Shown piece after piece: positions 1-6,387 of a stretch of 10,074 bases of DNA (position 1 is the first letter of the stretch; each line of letters begins with the position of its first letter). The stretch is from Bacteroidales bacterium UBA1064 (GTDB lineage Bacteria; Bacteroidota; Bacteroidia; Bacteroidales; Tenuifilaceae). The translations under genes and the position numbers were made by a program. The notes under the pieces were generated by a model. It was given only the letters and a program-made list of their open reading frames with translations. It was not told the origin of the DNA and ran no database searches. The stretch is taken from contig DCDD01000214.1 in NCBI GenBank assembly GCA_002316235.1, positions 1 to 10,074 on the forward strand. Direction: 5' to 3'.

Positions 1-65
1 GATTATTAATAAACTTCAATGTAACCCGCTTAAAAGATGGTATTGTTCGGTGGATAATATAAAAT

Positions 66-136
66 TCACCACGGAGAACACTTAGGAACACATAGAAAAA
101 ACTCCGTGCACCTCCGTGCCTTCTGTGGTAAAAAAC
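66..136. repeat. Degenerate intergenic hairpin repeat, ACCAC-GAG type
   Basis: The left arm starts TTCACCACGGAGAACAC and the right arm, read in reverse complement, starts TTTTACCACAGAAGGCACGG, so the two arms form an imperfect inverted repeat around a short A-rich centre near 96-101. The arms share spaced blocks (ACCAC, GA, CAC, AGG, CAC) rather than a continuous match, which suggests an old, diverged element or an RNA hairpin under weak constraint. The right end of the window has a similar structure built on ACCACAAAG. From memory, repeats of this style are common in intergenic DNA of environmental bacteria, but I cannot verify a family name. Confidence 0.5.
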
Positions 137-376
137 AACCCACTACAGCATTCACGCACATTGTTAAAGCCCCACAAGCCAACGCTTCAACCAAAGCTTT
201 GCCAAAGAGTGTGCCTGCCCAACCCCAAAATAAAAATTAAAAATCTCCTCTTCTTCAGAAAATAAAAAATACCCTAACCCACAAGACGACACAAACAGAT
301 AAGGAATTAGAATTACAATGACACGAAAACTCAATATTGATAATGGTTTACGAGGACAGAAGACAGAACGCCAGCA

Positions 377-508
377 GCTAACAGGCGTTTGGCTCAATGG
401 CAGGTGATATGGTTAATTGAACATTCTACATCGCATCAACTTTTGTATTGGTTTGACAGTTTTGTGCCATGAAATCCCGCACGTACGCAAAACCGCAATC
501 CGTTATGG
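377..508. repeat. 132-bp imperfect palindrome, attC-like, TAAC...GTTA
   Basis: The left end reads GCTAACAGGCGTTTGGC and the reverse complement of the right end reads CCATAACGGATTGCGGTTTT. Aligned, they share TAAC, G, GCG, TT, GC, GC-GG and then ATGG further in (left ATATGG near 407-412, right CATGG on the opposite strand), so the whole element can fold on itself. Outer AAC and GTT triplets, a length of about 130 bp and an internal variable region fit the layout of an integron attC site, but the R'' and R' boxes (AGCTAAC and GTTATGG) match RYYYAAC and GTTRRRY only partly. It could equally be a Bacteroidetes intergenic repeat unrelated to integrons. Confidence 0.4.
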
Positions 509-520
509 CCAATTTGACGA

Positions 521-778
521 ATGAAACAAAAAATGACAAAAGCCACCGACTTAATCGGTATAATAAAAAAAGGTCAGAAATATGTTTCAGGGAATGAATG
601 CTCAAAAACGGTCGAACTTGCCAAAACCGCGACCTAAAATATTTATCTGAAAGTAGGCAAACTAAAAATTGCAGGAAAAAGCATGGGAATCTGCAATTAC
701 AACTCCATCATTGTCAATTCTAGAACACACCTCAACCTGGAAACGGAAACGGCATCCGACGAGTTCTACAATGACTAG
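521..778 (+). pseudogene. Possible broken small ORF with one in-frame stop
   Basis: A single reading frame runs from an ATG at 521 (a second ATG follows at 533) to a TAG at 776-778 and is interrupted once by TAA at 635-637. The first part reads MTKATDLIGIIKKGQKY and continues to the stop. The second part starts NIYLKVGKLKIAGKSMG and ends ASDEFYND. Composition looks protein-like on both sides of the stop, which is why I suspect an 85-codon gene inactivated by one substitution, but no family is recognised and chance cannot be excluded. It starts 12 nt after the attC-like element, the position expected for a cassette gene, and its last codons overlap the end of the opposite-strand acyl-CoA synthetase gene. 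Confidence 0.25.
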
Positions 779-2460
779 TCCTGATACATGAATCTCTTAA
801 TTTTCTGGGTGGCCGATTTTTCGAAAGGTTCAAGCTGCTCGTGAACAACGCTTAGCCGGGCAAACCTGGCCACTTTAGAGTTCACCATAACCTTGATGTC
901 GTCAAGAATTCTTCTGGTAAGCTCTTCGGCATTTTTGGATAGGTCCGCAGCTGAGGATTTAATGCCGGCGAGGTATTGCGCCACTGCTTCCCGGTTGAGG
1001 TGAACCCTTGCCATCAGCTTGCCTCCCGACTCGTAAACCACGGAATCGGCAACGTATTCATGGTTGTTGATAATATCCTCAATTTCCTCGGGGTATATAT
1101 TTTCGCCCGAAGAACTCAGTATCAAATTCTTAGACCGTCCCTTAATGGTTAAATATCCCTTGTCATCTATAACTCCAAGGTCTCCGGTTCTTAACCAACC
1201 CTCGTAAAAAATTGCTTGGGTTAGCTCGGGCTCTTTATAGTAGCCAACCATTACGTTGGAACCCCTGGCAAGAATTTCGCCCTCACCGGTTTCGGGGTTG
1301 GGATTAAGCAACCTCAGCTCCTGCCCGGGTAGGCAGTAGCCTGCCGTTCTAAACCTTACTTGTGCGGGAGTGCTACCGGTAAGCAACGGCGATGTTTCCG
1401 TCATTCCATAGCCTATGGAGTAGGGAAATCGGCCTTCGTGCAGGAATAGCTCAACCTCACGCGAAAGTTTTGCTCCGCCAATTCCAAAGAATCTAAGCTC
1501 ACCCCCGAAAGTACTATGGAGTTTTCGCGCAGCAACCCGATGAAGGAGCCTGCGACTTAGCGAAAACTGGTATAGGCGTTGCCTTAGGGCAGTTGAGGTT
1601 AGCTGGGGCTTGATGCTACCTCGAAATATTTTTTCAATAATTAACGGAACCGTAAGCACCATTGTAGGCCTAACTTTTTGCATGGCCGGAATAAGTGTTT
1701 GGGCTACAGGTGGTTTATCGAGGTAGTAAACCGATGCACCCGTTGCCATTGGAATTAGGAAACCAATGGTGCACTCGTAGGTGTGCGATAAAGGGAGAAT
1801 GGAGAGTAGCCTGTCATGCTCCGTTACCTCCTGAACCATCAAGGTGGATAGAACGTTAGAAACAAGGTTCCGGTGGGTAAGCATTACCCCCTTGGGCCTA
1901 CCAGTGGTGCCTGAGGTATAGATAATTGCTGCCAGGTCGTCCTCGCTAGGGCGGGGTAACTCGCAATCGCAGTAATCAACGTTTACAATAGGGTCGGGTA
2001 TGGAGTAGGGAATAGTAGTATCGGCTGTAAATGTTTCCTCGTCAATAGGAACTAAACTGTTGAGCAGGATGAAGGCCTCAACGCCTTTAAGATTGTCGAT
2101 TTTAAGGTGAGAATAAATTTTGGCTGAAACAAAAACTACCCTCGCCTCGCTATGGCGTATGATGTTTTCCAATTCTGTATCCGAAAAGTCGGGAAGAATG
2201 GGAACTACAACCGCCCCTATTGTGGTTGCCGCCAAATAAGCCATACCCCAGTTTGGGCTATTCTCGCCTATGAGGGCTACCCTATCGCCCTTCCTAATCC
2301 CAAGGGTGTAGAGCATCCCGGAAATGTTCCTGACAATAATCGCCATGTTGGCGTAGGTAACAGGCTTTGAGTCAACAAAAGCAAGAGCTGGTCTTTCGGC
2401 GTAGGCCATTCGTGAACGGAATAAAATATCACGAATGGTAAGTTTTTTAAATGAGATCAT
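775..2460 (-). CDS. AMP-forming long-chain fatty acid--CoA ligase
   Basis: This 561-residue protein belongs to the ANL adenylate-forming superfamily and should activate a fatty acid with ATP to an acyl-adenylate and then an acyl-CoA, probably at the inner face of the membrane. Visible motifs in order are the phosphate-binding loop YTSGTTGRPKGVM (181-193), the A5 motif YGMTETSP (351-358), the ATP-ribose motif GWLRTGDLG (421-429), the hinge GRSKNLI (441-447), SGENIYPEEIE (451-461) and the C-terminal KSATQKIKR (548-556) with the catalytic lysine at 553. Length is near the usual size for short bacterial FadD or FAA1-like enzymes. There is no signal peptide. The ATG start is supported by a strong promoter about 40 nt upstream. 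It is the last gene of the minus-strand block but is probably transcribed alone. The substrate could be another carboxylic acid, for example an acyl group destined for lipid remodelling. A Gln replaces the usual Gly in the terminal TGK motif. Confidence 0.9.
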   Translation of the reverse strand: MISFKKLTIRDILFRSRMAYAERPALAFVDSKPVTYANMAIIVRNISGMLYTLGIRKGDRVALIGENSPNWGMAYLAATTIGAVVVPILPDFSDTELENIIRHSEARVVFVSAKIYSHLKIDNLKGVEAFILLNSLVPIDEETFTADTTIPYSIPDPIVNVDYCDCELPRPSEDDLAAIIYTSGTTGRPKGVMLTHRNLVSNVLSTLMVQEVTEHDRLLSILPLSHTYECTIGFLIPMATGASVYYLDKPPVAQTLIPAMQKVRPTMVLTVPLIIEKIFRGSIKPQLTSTALRQRLYQFSLSRRLLHRVAARKLHSTFGGELRFFGIGGAKLSREVELFLHEGRFPYSIGYGMTETSPLLTGSTPAQVRFRTAGYCLPGQELRLLNPNPETGEGEILARGSNVMVGYYKEPELTQAIFYEGWLRTGDLGVIDDKGYLTIKGRSKNLILSSSGENIYPEEIEDIINNHEYVADSVVYESGGKLMARVHLNREAVAQYLAGIKSSAADLSKNAEELTRRILDDIKVMVNSKVARFARLSVVHEQLEPFEKSATQKIKRFMYQD

Positions 2461-2509
2461 TTGGTACTGCTGCAGTTTAGCTAAATGGCTAATGTGTAAA
2501 GTTGAGCTG

Positions 2510-2542
2510 CAAAGGTATCTTTTAAAGGATTAGATTATCAAA
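2510..2542 (-). promoter_or_regulatory. Bacteroidetes-type promoter of the acyl-CoA ligase gene
   Basis: Read on the minus strand, TTTG (2542-2539) is followed after 21 nt by TACCTTTG (2517-2510), a full match to the Bacteroidetes -33 TTTG and -7 TAnnTTTG boxes recognised by their primary sigma factor. Transcription would start a few bases downstream, giving a leader of roughly 40 nt before the ATG at 2460. This separates the ligase gene from the glycosyltransferase gene that ends at 2612. Confidence 0.75.
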
Positions 2543-2611
2543 AAAGGCGATTTTTTTCATATTTTTAACATACGCCCCTATCCTAAAAAAGGTAAAAAGG
2601 CTGACAAAAGA

Positions 2612-3640
2612 CTAAAACTTCAGCTCGGAAAATTTCCGCCTGCGGAGTATGAAAAAATCAAAAAGAACGCTTCTATGGTAGATAACTTTTGCACTGTTGG
2701 TTTTAGGATGCCGGAATGAGCTGCGGAAGCTATTCAACCTGCTGATATCACGATAGTAATGGTAGTGTGACTTAGCAACGGCCCCGAAAAATTTAAGCTG
2801 AAAGCGAACCAGGTAGGCCATTGCCGAAAGCCAATCGAGAAGTAGCCTGGCTATAATGGTTTGGTAAAAGGCATTCTTTGATAGGTTCTTGTGTAGCATG
2901 AACAGGCTATTACGGTAGTTCAGGTAGAGCTTGTACGGGTTGTTGTTTGGAAGTGTTCCTCCTCCTACGTGGTAAACTTTAGACTCCGGAATGCTCCATA
3001 CCGAGTATCCCATGTTCAACATTCGCCAGCAGAGGTCAATTTCCTCCATGTGGGCAAAAAAATGGTCATCGAAACCGCCCGCGTCCCAAAAGGTGTTTGC
3101 CCTCACCATCATGCAGGCCCCGCTTGCCCAGAATACCTCGATGGACTGGTTGTACTGCCCGGTGTCCTGCTCTATTTCGGATAGAATCCTACCCCTACAA
3201 AACGGGTAGCCAAACTTGTCAATAAAACCACCCGCCGCTCCGGCATACTCAAAGCACTCCGGGCGGGCAATGTCCATAATGGCAGGAGCGCAAGCGGCTG
3301 CATTTGGGTTTGACCGCATAAAGCTACGTAAAGGATTAAGCCATCCCCCAGGCACTTCAACATCAGAATTAAGCAGCACAAAAAAATCGCTGTCTATCTG
3401 GCTGAGCGCACGGTTGTACCCTCCTGCGTAGCCATAATTCCTGTCGAGTAGGATGAGGTTTACCAGCGGAAACCTTGATCTGATAAGCTTTACTGAGCCA
3501 TCTGTAGAACCATTATCGGCAACATAAACCGCGACGCCCGTTTCGTTGGAGTTGGCTAGTACTCCCGGAAGAAAGCGTTGCAGGAACTTCTCGCCATTCC
3601 AGTTCAGGATAACTACGGCAACCTCATGGTGTATGCTCAT
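2612..3640 (-). CDS. Family 2 glycosyltransferase, rhamnosyltransferase-like
   Basis: This 342-residue enzyme has the GT-A fold of glycosyltransferase family 2 and should transfer a sugar from a nucleotide donor to a lipid-linked or envelope acceptor in the cytoplasm. The N-terminus VAVVILNWNGEKFL (7-20) is the first Rossmann strand, ADNGSTDGS (41-49) the nucleotide-binding loop, NSDVEV (91-96) the metal-binding DXD-like site, and EEIDLCWR (199-206) the acceptor-side motif with the likely catalytic base. The pattern, including GGFDDHFF just before EEID, is that of WbbL/RfbF-type rhamnosyltransferases, but the sugar cannot be read from sequence. The C-terminal 90 residues are rich in aromatic and basic residues and could lie on the membrane surface. 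Its ATG lies inside the end of the acyltransferase gene (17-nt overlap), so the two are almost certainly translated from one mRNA. Confidence 0.88.
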   Translation of the reverse strand: MSIHHEVAVVILNWNGEKFLQRFLPGVLANSNETGVAVYVADNGSTDGSVKLIRSRFPLVNLILLDRNYGYAGGYNRALSQIDSDFFVLLNSDVEVPGGWLNPLRSFMRSNPNAAACAPAIMDIARPECFEYAGAAGGFIDKFGYPFCRGRILSEIEQDTGQYNQSIEVFWASGACMMVRANTFWDAGGFDDHFFAHMEEIDLCWRMLNMGYSVWSIPESKVYHVGGGTLPNNNPYKLYLNYRNSLFMLHKNLSKNAFYQTIIARLLLDWLSAMAYLVRFQLKFFGAVAKSHYHYYRDISRLNSFRSSFRHPKTNSAKVIYHRSVLFDFFILRRRKFSELKF

Positions 3641-4538
3641 TTCCTGCCTGTAAGGAGTTAGTGGTTACATCACGTTTATGCTTCCATCGCTTATGAGACC
3701 AGAGCCAGTACTCAGGAGCTTCATTAATCACCCTTTCCAACGCTCGGAGGTGCATCTCGGTAATCTCGTGGGGTTTAGTCAGCCTAGGTTCTTCGACCAG
3801 AAGCTCCACGTTCGCTTCATACTTGCCTCGCTTTAACTTGCGAATGTAGCAAAACACCACGGGTTGGTTTATTTTCCGGGCTATCTTTTCGGTCCCAATA
3901 TAAACTGGAGTCTCCTGGTTCAAAAAAGTAGTCCAGTACCCAATATGGCTTCGAGATGGCGATTGGTCGTTTATAAGCCCCAAAAAGAATGGTTTACCTT
4001 CCTGCGACCATTTTAGGGCAACTCTCGAAATGCTGTACATTGGTATGGTAACACACCCAAAACGTTCACGTGACTTTTTGATGAATTCATCAATCGGCTT
4101 GTTATTAAGTGGCTTGTACGCACCCAGAACAGTGTGTTTTATGTAGAGCGGAAACAGGCCGTAAAGCTCCCAGTTCCCGAAATGACCACCGGCCGCTACC
4201 ACGCTTTTCCCCTGCTGGTAGTAGCTATTCACCAGCTCCACGTTACTAAAGGTGCAAAGCTTAGCTGCCCGCTTTGCCCCCGAATGCAGTAAAAAAATTA
4301 TTTCGGCAAATAAGTCGCACAGATGCCGGTAAAATTTCCATTCAATTGCCTTTAGCTCCTCTTTCGATTTGTCCGGAAAGGCATTTTTTAAATTAGTTGT
4401 TACCGTTTTTCGCCTGTACCTCAGCACGTAGTAAAGCAAAAACCTGTTAATGTCGGAAATTACGTAGAGCAATCTTAGCGGTAGCAGGGCTAAAATTTTT
4501 GTTATGGTGTAAAACAGGTAAAAAGCTAGTCGTTTCAT
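3624..4538 (-). CDS. LpxL/HtrB-family lipid acyltransferase
   Basis: This 304-residue protein matches the lipid A late acyltransferase family (LpxL/LpxM, HtrB), which moves an acyl chain onto lipid A or another lipid at the inner membrane. A hydrophobic N-terminus (about residues 5-27) should anchor it. GGHFGNWELYG (117-127) carries the HX4D/E catalytic pair as His119 and Glu124. LINDQSPSR (188-196) corresponds to the second conserved block with the substrate-contacting Asp-Gln, and the end has the usual WLWSHKRWK (278-286). The length is typical of the family. It overlaps the glycosyltransferase gene by 17 nt and follows the phosphatase gene after 81 nt, so all three could share a transcript. 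In Bacteroidetes, relatives also acylate ornithine or other aminolipids, so the acceptor is uncertain. Confidence 0.88.
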   Translation of the reverse strand: MKRLAFYLFYTITKILALLPLRLLYVISDINRFLLYYVLRYRRKTVTTNLKNAFPDKSKEELKAIEWKFYRHLCDLFAEIIFLLHSGAKRAAKLCTFSNVELVNSYYQQGKSVVAAGGHFGNWELYGLFPLYIKHTVLGAYKPLNNKPIDEFIKKSRERFGCVTIPMYSISRVALKWSQEGKPFFLGLINDQSPSRSHIGYWTTFLNQETPVYIGTEKIARKINQPVVFCYIRKLKRGKYEANVELLVEEPRLTKPHEITEMHLRALERVINEAPEYWLWSHKRWKHKRDVTTNSLQAGNEHTP

Positions 4539-4619
4539 CTGTCAATTTTTAAAAATTTATGATTGACGCGGATGAAGCCGGTGGCTGTAATAGTTGAGCT
4601 TCTTTCATAGATGTTTAAC

Positions 4620-5426
4620 TTATTCCGATTGGGATTTGCTCATCATGCCGTTTAAGATGTCGGCAAACTCACCATATAGGCTGCTGTTGGTAGCCATTAT
4701 TTCACCTCCAAAAATAAAATCATTACCCCGCTTAAAGTCGCATACCCTACCTCCGGCACGCTCCACAATCAAAGCTCCGGCAGCCACATCCCAAGGGCTT
4801 AGCCCATACTCGTAGAAGGCATCGAATCGTCCGCAGGCCACGTAAACCAAATCGGTAGCAGCAGAGCCTAACCGTCTCAAACCATGGGAATTACGCATGA
4901 AGTATTCCATAGTCTGAAAAAACGGGTTGATGCGGGAGTAGTCGTAGTAGGGAAAACCGGTTGCAACAAGGGCGTCGTTCACCTTACCGGTTTCCGACAC
5001 TTTAATAGGTGCACCATTTAAATAGGCCTGGCTGTCGGCAGTTGCCCAGAAGCATTCCTTTAAGTTGGCCTCATACACAACGCCCAGCAACAGTTTTTGA
5101 TCGTCCATCAGGGCAATACTGACCGCAAAAGGGGATATTCCATGAATGTAGTTGGTTGTCCCATCCAGGGGATCCACCACCCAGTTCAGCCCCCCTTTAT
5201 TTGGCTTACCGGTTCCCTCCTCAGCAATAAAGCCGGCTTGAGGGACAATTTTCGAGAGACCATCAACCAGCATCGCCTCGCATGTCCGGTCAACATACGA
5301 TACAAAATTATGCTTGCCTTTCACCTCAACCTTATTGATGTTGAAGTTTGCCCGTTGCTCCATGGCAAAGCTACCCGCCTTTTTGGCTTCGGTAACAACC
5401 TGTTCACAAATCAACTCTAACTTCAC
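4620..5426 (-). CDS. Inositol monophosphatase family protein (SuhB-like)
   Basis: This 268-residue protein belongs to the Li-sensitive, Mg-dependent phosphatase family (inositol monophosphatase, SuhB, CysQ, FBPase-like). Metal-binding residues appear as Glu69-Glu70 in IAEEGTG, WVVDPLDGTTNY (82-93) with the two catalytic aspartates, and SPWDVAAG (210-217). The spacing and length match classical inositol-1-phosphatases. Substrates in bacteria include inositol phosphate, sugar phosphates or nucleotides such as NADP or PAP; sequence alone does not decide. The start is a GTG. No upstream in-frame ATG gives a better N-terminus, and the next Met (residue 22) would remove the first helix. No clear ribosome binding site or promoter was found just upstream. 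It is cytoplasmic, with no signal peptide. Adjacent acyltransferase and glycosyltransferase genes hint at lipid or glycan precursor metabolism, but that is inference. Confidence 0.88.
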   Translation of the reverse strand: MKLELICEQVVTEAKKAGSFAMEQRANFNINKVEVKGKHNFVSYVDRTCEAMLVDGLSKIVPQAGFIAEEGTGKPNKGGLNWVVDPLDGTTNYIHGISPFAVSIALMDDQKLLLGVVYEANLKECFWATADSQAYLNGAPIKVSETGKVNDALVATGFPYYDYSRINPFFQTMEYFMRNSHGLRRLGSAATDLVYVACGRFDAFYEYGLSPWDVAAGALIVERAGGRVCDFKRGNDFIFGGEIMATNSSLYGEFADILNGMMSKSQSE

Positions 5427-5507
5427 GTTAATATTCAGCTTAATAAGTGTTTATGCCAACAAAAAAATAACTTTCAACCTGCATACATATCATATAGCAT
5501 GCAAGCG

Positions 5508-5552
5508 CATAGCTAAGATGATTAATGCAAATTAGTCCGTATTTTAGCTATG
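5508..5552. repeat. Inverted repeat with 12-bp arms (cruciform/hairpin)
   Basis: CATAGCTAAGAT (5508-5519) is complementary to ATTTTAGCTATG (5541-5552), with 9 perfect outer pairs, one G-T wobble and two further pairs. The 21-nt interior contains a smaller TAAT-GCAA-ATTA repeat. It lies 82 nt upstream of the phosphatase start and 123 nt beyond the end of the HD gene. There is no T-run to mark it as an intrinsic terminator, so an operator, a transcript end or a small cruciform are all possible. Confidence 0.5.
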
Positions 5553-5610
5553 TAATTCACCAGCATCAATTTGATCAGCATGCAGCTTTCCAAAACTTTA
5601 AAGGTATTCA

Positions 5611-5637
5611 GGAGGAAATTCTGAAAAAATTTTCTCC
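5611..5637 (+). repeat. 10-bp stem-loop between HD gene and phosphatase gene
   Basis: GGAGGAAATT (5611-5620) pairs with AATTTTCTCC (5628-5637) around a 7-nt loop, CTGAAAA. All ten positions pair if one G-U wobble is allowed in plus-strand RNA; on the minus strand that pair becomes an A-C mismatch. It sits just beyond the 3' end of the minus-strand HD gene, where a terminator would be expected, but no T-tract follows on either strand, so the role is unknown. Confidence 0.4.
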
Positions 5638-5674
5638 AGTTATTAAAACAGCAAGCCTTCATGCCTGATAAACT

Positions 5675-6232
5675 CTAAAAGCCCAACTCCGACTCAATTG
5701 GAGCAAGTGCCTCCAGCGAAAGGCTGACGAAATCGTCAATCGAAAGCCCTAACAATTCACACTCCATGATAGTGCTACGATTCACAGAGGCGGCAAACTG
5801 CTTCTCCTTCATTCTTTTGACAACCGACTTAGGCTTAACGCTGCTAATCTTCCTGTCGGGGTAAACCAGCGCGGTGGCAAAAATTAGCCCGGTAATGGTT
5901 TCACCGGCTGCCAGCGCATGTTGGAACTTGGTGCTACGCTCCATTCCGGTAGCATCCTCGTTGTGCATCCGAACAGCATCTACCGCCTCATCGGGTAGCA
6001 CGCCGTTTAGCATCTCGGCAGCCACCAGCCCATGCATGGTGTGGTCCGACTCGGTTTGCTCAGAGTCAATATCATGAACCAAACCGGCAATTCCCCAAAC
6101 TTCCTCATCCTCACCAAACTTTCTGGCTAAGGCTCTTAGCACTGCCTCAGAGGCTAGACAATGAGCTATCATTTTGGGGTTTGAAATATGCTGGTGAAGC
6201 AGGTCGATATAGTAACCGCGATCCTTCAACAT
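5675..6232 (-). CDS. HD-domain (HDIG-type) metal-dependent phosphohydrolase
   Basis: This 185-residue soluble protein carries an HD fold. His24 (in MIAHCLASEAV), the His53-Asp54 doublet (GLVHDID), His64 and His67, and His90 (RMHNED) form the expected metal-binding series. The later block ALAAGETITGLIFATALVYP (106-125) matches the conserved TGLI-A-AL segment of small HDIG proteins, but the position usually held by Asp is Glu111 here. The rest (SVKPKSVVKRMKEKQFAASV, 131-150, then NRSTIMECE) is also typical of this small uncharacterised family as I recall it. Members are presumed to hydrolyse a nucleotide or phosphoester; the substrate is unknown. The gene is transcribed divergently from moeA across a 155-bp spacer, and a TAATTTTG box lies just upstream. 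It has no recognised link to molybdenum cofactor. Confidence 0.8.
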   Translation of the reverse strand: MLKDRGYYIDLLHQHISNPKMIAHCLASEAVLRALARKFGEDEEVWGIAGLVHDIDSEQTESDHTMHGLVAAEMLNGVLPDEAVDAVRMHNEDATGMERSTKFQHALAAGETITGLIFATALVYPDRKISSVKPKSVVKRMKEKQFAASVNRSTIMECELLGLSIDDFVSLSLEALAPIESELGF

Positions 6233-6248
6233 CCTACAAAATTTTTGT

Positions 6249-6256
6249 CAAAATTA
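6249..6256 (-). promoter_or_regulatory. Candidate -7 box of the HD gene
   Basis: On the minus strand this reads TAATTTTG, an exact match to the Bacteroidetes -7 consensus TAnnTTTG, 16 nt upstream of the ATG at 6232. No clear TTTG box is found 19-21 nt further upstream, so the promoter would be weak, activator-dependent or not real. A leader of about ten bases would result. Confidence 0.4.
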
Positions 6257-6336
6257 ACAATTTTAGCAATAGCTAACCAGCGCTTTATTAATTAAGCAGG
6301 CTATTACGGATGAGCAGGCAAAAAAGCCTAAAACAG

Positions 6337-6348
6337 TTACCCTGGTAA
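6337..6348. promoter_or_regulatory. Palindrome TTACC-CT-GGTAA, candidate operator of moeA operon
   Basis: A perfect 5-bp inverted repeat with a 2-bp centre lies 12 nt upstream of the candidate -7 box of moeA, in or beside the place where a -33 element should be. Its symmetry and location fit the binding site of a dimeric regulator. Nearby, AGGC-AAAAAA-GCCT (6316-6329) makes a second small inverted repeat. No regulator gene is in the window, so this is inference from position and symmetry only. Confidence 0.35.
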
Positions 6349-6360
6349 TGATTTTTTTAA

Positions 6361-6368
6361 CAACTTTG
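6361..6368 (+). promoter_or_regulatory. Candidate -7 box of the molybdenum-cofactor operon
   Basis: CAACTTTG matches the Bacteroidetes -7 consensus TAnnTTTG at all but the first position and lies 19 nt before the moeA ATG, leaving a leader of roughly 10-15 nt. There is no TTTG at the expected -33 distance; the palindrome at 6337-6348 occupies that area instead. The 155-bp spacer is too short and too simple to hold the large Moco riboswitch fold known from other phyla, and I saw no such structure. Confidence 0.4.
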
Positions 6369-6387
6369 TGGAAAATTAACCCTGACC

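Larger units (their letters stand above)
1..774. other. Gene-poor left flank
   Basis: No intact gene could be supported here. A 77-codon minus-strand frame at 164-397 has no recognisable domain and crosses the palindromic element at 377-508, so I treat it as spurious. A 29-codon plus-strand frame starting at 318 also runs into that element. What the stretch does hold is the hairpin repeat at 66-136, the attC-like palindrome at 377-508 and a broken small reading frame from 521. The sequence between 137 and 376 shows nothing I can name. Confidence 0.6.

Noticed and set aside
164..397. 77-codon minus-strand frame with a hydrophobic stretch in the left flank
   Set aside because: No recognisable domain, codon use unlike neighbours, and it crosses the palindromic element at 377-508. 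Low-complexity EEEE and aromatic runs come from AT-rich intergenic DNA.
2521..2611. A-rich and T-rich runs after the glycosyltransferase gene as an intrinsic terminator
   Set aside because: AAAAAAGGCGATTTTTTT could fold only with a weak A-T stem, and no GC-rich hairpin precedes the T-run on the transcribed strand.
5499..5503. TGCAT...ATGCA repeat at 5480-5503 as an operator
   Set aside because: Only 5 bp per arm with imperfect interior symmetry in AT-rich DNA, which is expected by chance.
6233..6387. Moco riboswitch upstream of moeA
   Set aside because: The 155-bp spacer shared by two divergent promoters shows only two very small inverted repeats and not the multi-stem fold of that riboswitch.
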